This document shows, one piece after another, positions 28,901 to 37,830 of a stretch of 64,000 nt of DNA. This DNA comes from Progne subis subis (lineage: Eukaryota > Chordata > Aves > Passeriformes > Hirundinidae): positions 15,106,707 through 15,170,706 of the forward strand of contig JAKJHU010000005.1 in assembly GCA_022316685.1 (NCBI GenBank), in the 5' to 3' direction. Made by a program: the position numbers and the translations under genes. The notes below the pieces were generated by a model that was not told the origin of the DNA, ran no database searches, and saw only the letters and a program-made list of their open reading frames with translations. Each line of letters begins with the position of its first letter. Positions within the stretch are counted from its first letter, which is position 1.

Positions 28901-31900
28901 ATATCTCCTGCATGTTTTCCCAGCCTCCACTTGTTCCTGCTGATGCTTCATCCCCTTGTTTCACCAGCTCCTGCACTGCCTCCTTGCATCTGCCACTGAT
29001 CCCTTCGTTTCTTCAGTAGTGCTGCTTCTTACATCACTAGGATGGGAAAAGAAGGTCAAGGAGTAGGCTGAGAGGGACACAAAGGCGTGTGGGACAGACA
29101 AAAGGAGCTAGTGACAGAGAGATCTATTTCAAAAAGATCTAGTATCTTGTTCCTCCTGTTACATGCTTGAAAGTTTGTAGGAATGAAGTAAGAAAGCTGT
29201 CATAAACAGTACTGTGGAGTGTTTGCAGTTTGTCTCCACAGGACTGAGGAATTCTCATGAGCTGCCATGTGAGATGAACAGCTGTTTGAATGTCTCCAGT
29301 TGTGTGCTCTGCTTTCCTTGGTACTCATACTAAAAAGCTGTGCTTTAATATATGAAAAGCTATGTCATGAGTTCTTTTTAAAGGAGATCGTAAGAACTTT
29401 AAGTTAACCAGCTTAATTTAGTGGATATTTTTATCTTCTAACTTTAAAACAAGGACAATTTTCTGTGTTTAGGTGTCTGAAAGCATTAAAAATACTTATC
29501 TGTTTTTTATAAAAGGTTGGTCTTCTGTAGTAGCACACTAGGGGATTCTACTCTACTGTTCTTTGGAATGGTTCATATTTGATTGTAGTATTATTATAGT
29601 GAGAAGATTCTGTAATATTTACTCAAAAAGGTGAGTAAAAATGGTTCAACATTATTCACACAGTATTTTCTGAAAAAGATTTTGTTTTGACTGCCAGTGG
29701 AATGAATTGACGATTGTGTATGGCAAGGAACCACAAGGTTATAAATGCTGAAGGAAGTATTAATTACTTGGAGTCATTCCCTTTACAACACTCCCTTGTA
29801 TTTTCATATCAGTGGTATTATATTTCCTTCTTTTGTGTTTACTTTTACCATTGACTTAGTCTGAAGTTTATTACTGTATTAACAAGGATTTTGTGTGTGA
29901 AGTAGATGATTTTTTCTTCCTAGCCCTGCCAATGCTACATTATTGTATTCTAATAGGCTGACTTTTCTCCAAACTAATTCAGCAATCTGTGTTTTTACAG
30001 TAGACTAATTCTAATGACTAATGGTTGAAGATGGTTGTTGTGGGCAGTGTAAATGTATGAATTCAGTAAGTCAATGGGAGCTTGATCCTGTTTATTCTAA
30101 GTCAGCAGAAAAATAATATTAAACTAATAAAATAACCTGTCCCTGAAGACTCAGGAAGAGCATTCACATTTCCATATGGGAATTCTTTCATTAAGTTTGA
30201 GACCTGTTAGAATTAGGTTTGTTTGCAGAGGGAGCAAGTTTTATGGAGACCCTCTAATTACTTTAGAAATAAGAGAATTTAATTTTCCAGATTTGGAGAA
30301 TCTTTTTAGCTCTGAATTACAAAGTAACCTGAAGTGATTTGAACTGCTTTTGAGTTAAACTTGCAGGCTTGAAAAAGATAGGTTTTTCTTGAGAAAACTA
30401 TACAGCAAGACGGCTTTATAGCATTCTGCTTCTTCACTTGTAGTAGCACAAATAACTTTTTTTTAAAACAATGTGTGTTTTAAGCTGTCTTCAAGCAGAT
30501 TCATAACCTCTTGTTTTTACACATACCTGAAAACTGTCTTTTATTTGCAAGGGGTTTTTTTGTTTTTTTTTAGCAGGGCACTCTTTCCTTGTTTGTAACC
30601 ACATAGGAGTTAACATTTTATGGCTGATAGACATTCTTTTTCAAACGAGGTATATTCTGTCCTTATTCAGGAAGCTGGTGGGTTTTCTATGCACATGTGT
30701 TTGCCCCATTGTCTGTTGTCTTTTTACCTTCCTGGTTTTTTTGTTTCTTTTACAGATGTCACCAGTCACCAGTAAGTCAGGGGACTTGAAATTTATCTCC
30801 AAACATGACAGAGATAAAGACTCACCTACAACACAGTAAGCAAGAAATACTTAAAACAATTTGCAGTGTTATTCCTACAACTGTTGTTTGAAAACAGTTA
30901 GAAATGTTGTAAGGGCTGTTTGGTTTTTTTTTTCCCAAGCAAAACAAGCAATTAGCTTTAGGATGATCAGTGAGTGAGTGTTTCACACCCAAAAAGTGAA
31001 GGAAATAACAGTTCATATACATAGTCACATCCCCAGAAGAACAAAGACTACAATGTACATGACAATCAAAACTCAGAGATATGTGGTTGGTCACTGGCAT
31101 CCCTTAGCTATGCATTAGGATTTATTGCTGCAGACTGAAAGCTATTTTTGCACCTTCTAAAAGTTAATTAAAGTAAATTCCAGAAGGTTTTCACATGCTG
31201 GCAAGAAGATGCCAGCAGCACCTTTGGTGGTGACACTTGCGTATCTTAAAAATTGCAGGTCTCTGTTTCGTGAAAGCCGCTTTTGCAACCATTTTTGCTT
31301 CAAAACCTGATATCTGAAAATACTTCTCATGTTTGGCATTGTATCTGTCATGTAGGCAAAGTTATTTCACTGATTATTTTCCAGACTGGTTCCCTCCTCA
31401 TAAAAATAATCTGTACGTTTTGCTGTAGATGCAGATACATACCTCATTTTAACCTGCCTTTAAAGCTGAATTTTGTATCTCCAGCTGTATCTAGATTTGA
31501 AAATAAATTGTGAGTGGAACTACAATGAGGAGTGGTCTGTTCAGCTACACACTGACAGAATTCAGTGTTAAATTTTGGACACAACTATTCTAGTAGTATA
31601 TACATTAAGGAAGGAAATGCTTTAAAAGCACAGTTACTGTGACGGTTAACACAGTCTGTTAGAAGTCAGTATCAAAAATTTGGGATGACTCAACTCCATT
31701 GGTAGGACTTCAGGAAACAATTATTTTGAGTGACCTTTCCAGGGCATCCACTGAAAAAATGTGGAACCACAAATTTAAAATGTAGAATCACAAATGATTT
31801 AAGAAAATTCAAGAATTTTGAGTCATATTAAATAAAAATGTTCATTTTAATGGAAATTAGGGCTATCCTGGGAAGATGTCACACTGAAGGAACAGAGCCC

Positions 31901-34543
31901 AAAAATCACTTCAGTTACATTTCAAAAAGGTGAGAGAAGACACCTACATGCTTGAGTCACTGGAATGTGCTCCCTCCCTCTGAACTGTACAGAGCAGGAG
32001 CATCATGGAGATTCCAGCCTGAATTCATGCATGCTCCATGTCACAGCACTTCATAGCAGTGACCACATGACCACCAGGTTTTTTCTCAGAAAAAACTACA
32101 AGCTGTTGCCTTATTTTGAGAGCTAAAAAAGAATCCTCTGAACGCTGCTGATGGCACTGGTTTGAAAAACTGTTAGTATTTCTGTTTATAGGTGTTTATA
32201 CAGCACACATCAGATAATAAAACATCTCAGAAATAGGGCTGCCTATTTTTCATGGAAACTCTCCCTTTACTGTTACCAAAAACTTAACCTGCCAGGACTC
32301 TAATTTTCTTGCTCACTGCACTCAATGTGTCTTGAAATAGCTTTAAAAATTTACCTACATGCAAGTGTTGCCATCTTAACTGGAAAAGATTTCTGTTTCA
32401 GCAACGATATCAACATGACTTGAGATGCAATCCAATCTGTTCTTAAATACTTGCTTCACCTAAAACGTGCTGTTATTTTCCTGTTTTCTGTGAAAATATG
32501 CTTAATATTCATGTCACATTGACGTATATAATACGAAATTTATTTACTGCACAATTCCTAAGAGTCAAGTGGTTGCCAAGTACACAGTTTAAGTATAGAG
32601 GAGTGAAACATTGACACCTGCACAACTCAGCCAAATGAATGATTGCTAGTTTGCTTATTAGAACAGTATTGTTCACTACAGCCACAACACCTGCTGTAAA
32701 AGAACATGAATGGCAAGTCCTCATGAAATGTCTATTTCTTGAGAATTTCTGGTGGAAAATATGGCTGTGCAATAGGAAAACAAATTTTATACAAAATGAT
32801 AGTAGACTTTTTTTCTTAGCCAAGCAGTTGACTGCAGTCTTCTGCAGACTCTAGAAGAAATAGACAAATGATGCTAAGAGATTTTAATCTGAGTTTTGAT
32901 ACATCATCACATCTGATGTTCAAATAATAAAAATATGTAAACTGCTTCTCACAATTAGAGTAGCTTTATATTGTAAATAGCATAGTAACTTTACCCTTTG
33001 AATATTAATGATTAGCTGCTACTTGTCAGCACAGTATGTCCTTAGGTATGTTCCCATTGTATGGTTTTCTTGAGCTGTACTAGTTTTGCTCTGCATAAAT
33101 TTATGTGAGACCCAGTTGAACACTGGGTTTGGTACTTTGGTACTTGTAACACTGAATGATTATGAGTTTGTACCCTAATTTCCTCATGTAGCAGTACTCC
33201 TCAAATTGTTCTAGGAATCCTAACACAGAGGGTCTTAGACTCCCAAACCTTTCCCTTAGGATGTTCCAGTAAGATCTAGAGCTGCAGCAATCCACATATA
33301 AGTATACAATTTAGCTTTAAAAAAAGGTTCCAACTACAGGCAGATATTCATCAGTTCATTAGCAGGACTGATGTGTGAACGTTTTCATCTATAAAATATA
33401 CCTTAGAACAGTATCATCAACAGCGCAGCATTGTAGCACCATTTTTGTGGAAAAGACACAGATTACACTCTTCAGTCTTGATTCATCCATTTGCCAATGT
33501 GTTTTAGCAGCATTAAACAGTTCAGGTCATAAATCAAGACCCTTTTGTGCTAGGCACAATACAAGTTTTGAAAAAAGACAATACCTTCCTTTGAAAAGTT
33601 AGAGTCGAAGAATTGTTACGTATTTATAGTTAAATAAAGTTACAACTTCTGCCAAGAGTGGGATTCGTGCTACAAGTGGTGTAATATCTGCATAATCCCT
33701 GCCATTCTGTGCACGACCAGTTAGAGACATCAGCCGGGATACAGGAGCTTGACTGATCCTTTTGGCACTGTATGAAGGCTGATAAGCATAAATAGGCACT
33801 GAAGTGATTTCTGACTCTGTCCTCGTTAAGGTAAATTAAAATGGAGAAACTAACTTTATGCACTTTGACTGCCTATCTTATTCTTGTTGCATAAATAAAC
33901 TGAGAATCTCTCCTTAATTGTAAGTGTTTTGGCGTCTGAGCTTAGGCAGGTGAAAAAAAAACAAAAAACAAGTGCAATTGCTTTTATGAGAGGAGACTGG
34001 TAATTTGTATTTTTTAATTACATCTGTTGTCTATTGATCAGATGAGCTGATTTTTAAGATCATGAGCAGTTCTTTTCAAAGCAATGCTATGATAAAAAGT
34101 AGACTAGTGGAGTGGTCTCATATTTTGTCTTCATGGTTTTTCTGTCTTTGTTCTGCTGTGGAACGGTAGTTTTTGTAGTTGTTTCAGCATTGTGCTCAAG
34201 AGGACAGGCAGACAATTGCTCTAACACATCAGCTGTAGGTGGAAAAAAGCTCTAAATTTGGGCTAACTTTGTGTTTCTTTTACTCTTTTTATATCTACCT
34301 TCCTCTAGAGGTACAAAGAAAAAGAAGAAAAGGATACAAAGAAATGAGAGAGAAAATCAGCACAACTTAATGAGTGTCGATACTCCTCTGTCATCAGTTA
34401 CAACTAATGGTGTTGAAAACGAACCTACATCCCATGGGGTGGATTTGAAGAAGAAGAAAAAGGCAGTGAGAGGCTCAAACTTAAGCACAAATGGAAGGAC
34501 AAATATTGCCTTTGAGCCTGAATGCCATGACGCAGAGGCATAA
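10884..34543 (+). CDS. AHI1: AHI1 (jouberin), 3' part: six exons through the stop codon
   Basis: AHI1 encodes jouberin, a WD40- and SH3-containing scaffold of the ciliary transition zone and basal body; human loss causes Joubert syndrome. Six exons with GT-AG borders join in one frame (splice phases 0,0,1,0,2) and encode the last 234 residues plus stop. Order: a short linker, a complete SH3 domain, an acidic Pro/Glu-rich linker, and a Lys-rich tail. The SH3 exon closely resembles mammalian AHI1 ([19 protein letters not shown] motifs). The sequence before and after the SH3 domain does not resemble what I remember of the human tail, so those exons rest on splice sites and frame continuity. The WD40 exons must lie upstream of the window. 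The convergent MYB gene downstream matches the mammalian gene order. Extra in-frame cassette exons in the introns cannot be excluded. Confidence 0.92.
10943..16350 (+). other. AHI1: AHI1 intron
   Basis: About 5.4 kb of AT-rich sequence between two GT-AG borders. It contains a T-rich tract near 15.0 kb and otherwise no recognised repeat or coding signal. Short open frames inside it (for example around 13.0-13.3 kb) show no domain or motif. Confidence 0.75.
15013..15039. repeat. Poly-T tract with one C
   Basis: A 27-nt T-rich run with a single C, within an AHI1 intron. Confidence 0.9.
16351..16416 (+). CDS. AHI1: AHI1 exon B (Gly-rich linker)
   Basis: The exon is 66 nt (22 codons) and symmetric, phase 0 on both sides. 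The acceptor is ATTCTTCTAG and the donor is ACA|gtaagt. It encodes a flexible linker with a GVGGGN core and ends CPPGQET just before the SH3 domain. Being symmetric, it could be skipped without shifting the frame. I recognise no motif; the assignment is by splice phase and position. Confidence 0.8.
16417..18690 (+). other. AHI1: AHI1 intron
   Basis: A 2.3-kb intron between consensus borders, ending in a TCTCTTTTAG acceptor. It is AT-rich and I see no repeat or gene in it. Confidence 0.8.
18691..18853 (+). CDS. AHI1: AHI1 exon C: complete SH3 domain
   Basis: The exon is 163 nt, phase 0 in and phase 1 out, with donor GAAA|gtaagt. It encodes one whole SH3 fold of 54 residues. Landmarks by residue in the exon: ALYDY at 3-7, the acidic SDEL of the RT loop at 12-15, tandem Trp at 33-34, and GYFPANYV at 44-51 with the ligand-pocket Pro47 and Tyr50. 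SH3 domains bind proline-rich peptides; in AHI1 the domain sits C-terminal to the WD40 repeats. The SDELTIHR stretch is shared with mammalian AHI1 and is what names the gene. Reading past the donor gives a stop at 18898-18900, so intron retention would end the protein just after the SH3 domain. Confidence 0.97.
18854..20289 (+). other. AHI1: AHI1 intron
   Basis: A 1.4-kb intron. It contains a CAA-type low-complexity tract around 19,851-19,900 and otherwise no recognised features. Confidence 0.8.
19851..19900. repeat. A-rich / (CAA)n low-complexity tract
   Basis: An A-rich run with repeated CAA units inside an AHI1 intron. Confidence 0.85.
20290..20390 (+). CDS. AHI1: AHI1 exon D (acidic Pro/Glu-rich linker)
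   Basis: The exon is 101 nt, phase 1 in and phase 0 out. The acceptor is CTCTTTTCAG and the donor is AAG|gtaata. It completes the split Lys codon and encodes a segment rich in Glu, Pro, Ser and Leu (EYEEQP..., then [13 protein letters not shown]), probably disordered. Mammalian AHI1 also has a Pro/Glu-rich stretch directly after its SH3 domain, which supports the assignment, although residue identity appears low. Confidence 0.85.
20929..21023. repeat. A/C low-complexity tract (CAAA, CAA, CCAC units)
   Basis: About 95 bp made almost only of A and C on the + strand, with mixed CAAAA, CAA and CCCAC units. It is a simple-repeat region. Confidence 0.9.
21181..21220. repeat. 20-bp tandem duplication, two copies
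   Basis: TACTTTTCTAAAAATGGATC is followed immediately by a second copy with a single A-to-T difference. It looks like a small local duplication in the intron. Confidence 0.9.
21328..21420 (-). repeat. Short decayed CR1 3' fragment
   Basis: ATCATAGAATTATTTAGACTGGAAAAGGCATT matches the inverted 3' end of CR1. The sequence further along decays quickly, so the right-hand limit is approximate. Confidence 0.6.
23147..23187. repeat. T/G low-complexity tract
   Basis: TTTG and TTTTG units with a T10 run, intronic. Confidence 0.85.
24068..24084. repeat. T17 homopolymer
   Basis: Seventeen consecutive T residues, intronic. Confidence 0.9.
25375..25654 (-). repeat. CR1 LINE, 3' part (right of the element, left of LTR)
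   Basis: The sequence is the reverse complement of CR1, with recognisable blocks GGTTGGAATGGACCTTAAAG, CATGGGCAGGGACACCTCCC, CACTAGACCA and GGGCAACCTGTTTCAGTG. Translated on the - strand it reads as the conserved end of the CR1 reverse-transcriptase protein ([15 protein letters not shown]). The reading frame is broken by stops. It is continuous with the second CR1 piece at 26080, the two parts being separated by an LTR. Confidence 0.93.
25655..26079 (-). mobile_element. Solo-LTR-like endogenous retrovirus insertion inside CR1
   Basis: These 425 bp interrupt CR1 and begin TGTTGTAG and end CAGGACA on the + strand, so the ends are TG...CA with a TGT/ACA inverted repeat. On the - strand it starts TGTCCTGATTTCAGCCAGGG and carries AATTGTTCTTATCACAACCC near its 3' end. 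From memory, both resemble a common avian ERV LTR; I cannot name the subfamily. No internal retroviral genes are present, so it looks like a solo LTR. Flanking bases (CAACC left, CAGAA right) are not a clean duplication, which fits an old insertion or slightly misplaced ends. Confidence 0.75.
26080..26635 (-). repeat. CR1 LINE, 5'-ward part (beyond LTR)
   Basis: CR1 resumes after the LTR. Translated on the - strand it shows reverse-transcriptase C-terminal landmarks in order: [60 protein letters not shown] and [15 protein letters not shown]. Several frameshifts and stops break the frame, so it is a dead copy. The element ends near 26635, giving a CR1 of roughly 835 bp without the LTR. Confidence 0.93.
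27138..27160. repeat. (TCC)n microsatellite
   Basis: About six TCC units within an AHI1 intron. Confidence 0.9.
28506..28531. repeat. Perfect 11-bp inverted repeat with 4-nt loop
   Basis: The arms AATATTTGTTC and GAACAAATATT flank TCGT. It can form a short hairpin. It is followed by a second AAATATTCATAAG-type direct copy. The function is unknown and it may be chance in AT-rich DNA. Confidence 0.85.
30055..30100 (+). repeat. Possible ancient amniote repeat fragment
   Basis: CAGTAAGTCAATGGGAGCTT followed by GATCCTG resembles the phrase (ACTTCAATGGGAGCAGGATCAGGCCC) that recurs in old reptile and bird interspersed repeats. The match is short, so this is weak. Confidence 0.3.
30756..30835 (+). 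CDS. AHI1: AHI1 exon E (charged tail segment)
   Basis: The exon is 80 nt, phase 0 in and phase 2 out. The acceptor has a long pyrimidine tract then TACAG, and the donor is ACACA|gtaagc. It encodes a Ser/Lys/Asp-rich segment (MSPVTSKSG, then [10 protein letters not shown]). The first codon is ATG but it is an internal methionine. No domain is recognised; the region is probably disordered. It joins in frame to exon F through a split Gln codon. Confidence 0.85.
33507..33610 (+). repeat. Ancient amniote SINE/LINE-derived repeat tail
   Basis: The segment contains GTCATAAATCAAGACCC, then TTTTGTGCTAGGCACAATAC, then AAAAAAGACAATACCTTCC. In the same order these resemble a widespread amniote repeat (GTCATGGACCAGGACCC..TTGTGCTAGGCGCTGTAC..AAGACAGTCCCTGCC) that I know best from turtles and crocodiles. 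It is heavily diverged. The class name is uncertain. Confidence 0.6.
33599..33840 (-). other. Antisense open frame in the last AHI1 intron (unproven)
   Basis: On the - strand a frame stays open for about 77 codons, from after a TAA near 33840 to a TAA at 33599-33601. Its first ATG is at 33797-33799, which leaves 66 residues. The peptide contains [29 protein letters not shown] and [17 protein letters not shown]. At least six CpGs lie in about 240 bp, more than in the intron around it. A second - strand frame is also open over much of the same stretch, which weakens a coding reading. I recognise no family. It could be a terminal exon of an antisense transcript, a retrocopy fragment or chance. 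Confidence 0.25.
34309..34543 (+). CDS. AHI1: AHI1 terminal coding exon F
   Basis: The coding part is 235 nt, phase 2 in, ending in TAA at 34541-34543. It encodes 77 residues after the split Gln. Two lysine clusters stand out: KKKKKR at exon residues 3-8 and KKKKK about 53 residues in, either of which could act as a basic nuclear-localisation or membrane/RNA-binding patch. The remainder is Ser/Thr/Asn-rich and ends [10 protein letters not shown]. The mammalian tail as I remember it is also basic but ends differently. The acceptor lies in CCTCTAGAG, where two AGs are two bases apart; only the first keeps the long frame open. Confidence 0.88.
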
Positions 34544-35165
34544 TTTATTTCTGAATACTGGGGCGACGTTCATTACATGCGTTGAAGGCTGCAATTATGA
34601 TCTCTCTTCTAGGATTAACAACAAACAAAGAAATTAAAATACTTAAATATGCAAAATGGTACCAGTTGTGACTTATCAATGGTGCAAACCTGTTTTGGAT
34701 GACTTTTGCCCTGGGTTCCTTGAAATCAACACAACTTGGAGGTTCAGCTCCTCACTGCACTGGAAAAGAACTGAAAATGTCAAATACAATGTTTCTTAAT
34801 TTGATATCTGATTAGGCATTTATGTAGGCTGTAGAGCAATCCATTGGGAGCAAAGAATCAAGTGAAAACGTGTGATCTAGAACAAAACAAGCCAAACAAC
34901 TACGTAAATTTTTAAATTAGCATTTTAAAGTGTGCTGTAAGCAAAATAGAAGAGTGTTCAAAATGGTAAAAACCAAAGGAGTGCTGACATTAAGGTGTAC
35001 CTGAAAACACAAGCTTTCAAAAAAATATTTTCTTGACATCAAATATCTTTATGGACTGCATTTTGCAGCTCTGAGGGGAATTGTGGAGTATCTACCTATG
35101 CAACTACACTGTCTTCAGTAGGACTACTTGTTCTTATCAAAATAAATTAGTTTTGCAAATTCCAG
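34544..35165 (+). other. AHI1: AHI1 3' UTR (end approximate)
   Basis: This is non-coding sequence after the stop codon. The first good polyadenylation signal is AATAAA at 35141-35146, followed about 20 nt later by a GT/T-rich stretch (GTTGTATTTTTC), so cleavage is placed near 35165. Later signals at 35437 (ATTAAA type) and 35545 could give longer transcripts. Confidence 0.65.
35141..35146 (+). terminator. AHI1: AHI1 polyadenylation signal (proximal)
   Basis: Canonical AATAAA on the + strand, 598 nt past the AHI1 stop codon, with a GU-rich downstream region. Confidence 0.6.
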
Positions 35166-35544
35166 GCAGTTGTATTTTTCAAATGAGCTGTGCTGCACGT
35201 AGTAAAGATTCATTGCAGTTTTGTCAGAGTTCCTGGCTGCTTTGGCAGCAGTCTTGCCAAATATACTTTCTTTTGTCTGAATGAAATATTTCGTATCCAA
35301 CTATGCTGTTTGTTTTACTTGTAGTCCTTATTCACTTGTAAGCATCCTTAATCTATTTTTTTACTTGAGTATTATTTTGTGAACTTTTGCTAATGACTTC
35401 ACTAATTGTCTACGGTGTTAAATAATTTGTATTTTATATTAAACAAAACACTTTCTACCGGTAAATGTTGGCATTTTTTCTGGCTGATTATGTCCAGTTT
35501 ATTTTTACTCTGCTAGGAAATTCTGTCTCCTCCCCCTCTGAAGC

Positions 35545-35550
35545 AATAAA
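35545..35550 (+). terminator. AHI1: AHI1 polyadenylation signal (distal alternative)
   Basis: A second AATAAA about 1 kb after the stop. Either or both sites may be used. Confidence 0.35.
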
Positions 35551-36139
35551 TAACATAAAATTAGAAAACCCTTATTTAGTAGACAGGGCACTTGATTCCA
35601 TTAAAAAAAGAAGTGAAAATAACAATGCTGGGCACTGATGTGTGAAATGCACCCAGATGCAGAGGACTAGTTGCTGTATATTGTAATATCTTCCTTGCAC
35701 ATGTTTTGAAGCCAGAAAAATCAGTAAACTTTTTTTCTTTCGAGTAAAGCTGACCAGCAAATCTTCTTTTTTAGCCCCACAGGTAGCTGTTATTTGCCAG
35801 CAGTCCTAACTTTGCTCTGCCTAGTGTGTGCATGGAGCCCTGCACTAAATGGGACTTGCATATGTGTACTGGAAACTTAGCAATGTCTCTTTCCCCAGTC
35901 AGAGGTGGTGTAAAATTACCTCAGTCCTGGGGCTGCCTGGTTCTGTCAAGGCTCCCCACCTCTCATGTCCCTGCAGTGTGTTTCAGCTCATCATCCTGTG
36001 TGACATGGGGCATTTAGAGACTCTATAAAGGGGAAAAATCTCGACATCCTACATTTCTTAAAATGTCCTGGGTCACGTTTAAAACAAGGACAGAGCATGA
36101 CATCAGGCTCCACGTCAGGGAGAGCTGAGCAGTAGCCAA

Positions 36140-36430
36140 GATCTGAGAGCTCATTGGAAAGCATTGTAAAATGTTAATTTGCCATTGTCGACACTGAAGA
36201 CAGAAATAACACTTCAGATAAACACCACAGAGAGATGGAAGTTCTAATCAAAGGCACAGCACCTCCTTTCATGCTTGCGAACTAGGGCTCCAATTATGTT
36301 CACTGCTCTGAAGCTGAATAGAGCTGCTTTGCCACACTTTCCAAATTGAGAGGAGAGGCAGCAGTAGTGTCTTCCAAGGCACGGTTCCAAATAACAATTA
36401 AGCAGAAGGAATCAGATAAGGGCCAAACAT
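36140..36430. promoter_or_regulatory. Candidate haematopoietic-type regulatory element
   Basis: The segment has an AGATAA site (36216-36221) immediately followed by ACCACA (36224-36229), a GATA/FOX/RUNX-like composite. A second AGATAAG lies at 36414-36420 and a CTTCC ETS-like core near 36371. It is on the intergenic side toward MYB, whose expression depends on distal GATA/RUNX enhancers in blood cells. Evidence is motif content only. Confidence 0.3.
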
Positions 36431-37609
36431 GAAAATGCAGGAGTTGAAAATAAACTTTTCATAATGTTTTCATGTAATTGCAATAGCTTTTGTTTTGCTT
36501 CTGTAATTTTTTTTTCTTCCCTACCACATGGTTGGTTAGAGACTTCTTATCCTTTGTACTCAGTGTCACTGTGGTACTAGTTTTCTGCATTCATTTAACA
36601 GAAAAGGAACAAAAATATCTGAAATTTTAAAAAGTCTATGATCCTTCAGTATTAAAATTAGAGCCTTCACACTAAAATCTCTTTAACAAATTATGAGTGT
36701 GGCACAATGGCAAAGACAGTTTTTACTTTTTTTTCAGTAATATGGCTGATACATTTCATTTTCAGGAACTGCTTTTTGGTATTAGCAGAGTCTTTGTTCT
36801 TCAGACATTGCTGTTGGAATTCTAAACTTACTAAAAAGGATAAAACTTTTAAACAGTTTAGATTAGTGTAATGGTTTAAAAAGAAGTTTTTTAATTAAAA
36901 ACTTTTTATAATGTTTCTTGTTTCTGTGTTAATGCAATCTACATATTTTCTAAAATCACTTTAGAGTGACTGTCATGTACATTTGCTGAATATTGCCTAA
37001 GTACTTAGAGGACTTACATTTCAGTGGATGAAAAGAATTCCAGAAGGATTCAGATTGCCTACTGAAAATTTTCTTTTTTTATTAGATGAAGCATTACGAG
37101 CATCCTGCAAAATTGCACCCTGAGCCATGATGTGTGAATTAAAGTGCGAGAGTTTTAAAAGCCTCTGTGAGACTCCTTAGAGGGTGACACGAGTTCATTG
37201 CTGGAACAAACCAGGTAAAATGTTGCTTTAAAAAGTGTGAATATTAGATATTTATAGCTGCCTGGTGATAGCAGCATTATGGGTCTTTCATTTTTCTGGT
37301 GTTTGTAGGTTTTGTGTGTGTGGTTACACCATAGAGTTGCTCTTACGTTTTTATGATAGGGCAGAGATATCGAGAACTCTGCGTAAATCAGCAACGCTGA
37401 CAAAAATGTGTGCCCGTGTTTTTCCTTTGTTTCCCAATATCCATCATATTGCACTTAGTTTTTTCCTTAAAATAATTTGAGGAACAGACATCATAAAACA
37501 TAATAAGTGTATTTGTAGCATCACTTAATTCAGAAGGCAGTAGGGGATGGATCACAGTCAAACAAGGGCTAATGAGAACACAGAGGAACATGACAACCGA
37601 AAGTCTCTG

Positions 37610-37830
37610 TTGACTAGTGAACTAAATCTGCCGGCTGGACGCAATTGTCTGACGGAGAATTGAATGTCAGGATCATTTAGGGTTAACAATGGCCCATTAC
37701 AAGCAAAAGCAGACAGCTATAAAAAATAGCCGGCATGGTAGTCATTCTGCAGGGACCATGGATGCAAACTTGATAATGAGGCACTTCATTCACTACATCC
37801 TTCTGCTCTAATTACTCAGGTGAATAGGAA
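37610..37830. promoter_or_regulatory. Candidate conserved non-coding element
   Basis: A complex, non-repetitive stretch with several CpGs (CGGCTGGACG, TGACGG, GCCGGC), a SOX-like AACAATGG (37685-37692), a GCTAT-A5-ATAGC near-palindrome resembling a MEF2 site (37716-37730) and a TAATTACTCAG homeobox-like site at the end. It does not look like decayed repeat. Regulatory status is inferred from composition. Confidence 0.35.

Larger units (their letters stand above)
20391..30755 (+). other. AHI1: AHI1 intron with nested CR1/LTR
   Basis: A 10.4-kb intron, AT-rich apart from the repeat block at 25.4-26.6 kb. Visible contents are a CA/AAC low-complexity tract, a 20-bp tandem duplication, a short CR1 fragment, a CR1 copy interrupted by an LTR, a TCC microsatellite and a short inverted repeat. 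No coding exon is apparent. The region near 28.7-29.0 kb is more GC-rich and carries overlapping open frames on both strands without recognisable motifs. Confidence 0.75.
30836..34308 (+). other. AHI1: Last AHI1 intron
   Basis: About 3.5 kb. It contains an ancient repeat tail near 33.5 kb and, on the opposite strand, an open frame at 33599-33840 with more CpG dinucleotides than the surrounding intron. Otherwise it is AT-rich and without recognised features. Confidence 0.75.

Noticed and set aside
28677..28999. Antiparallel open frames of 99 and 70 codons
   Set aside because: Open on both strands in a GC-richer patch, without motifs, inside an AHI1 intron.
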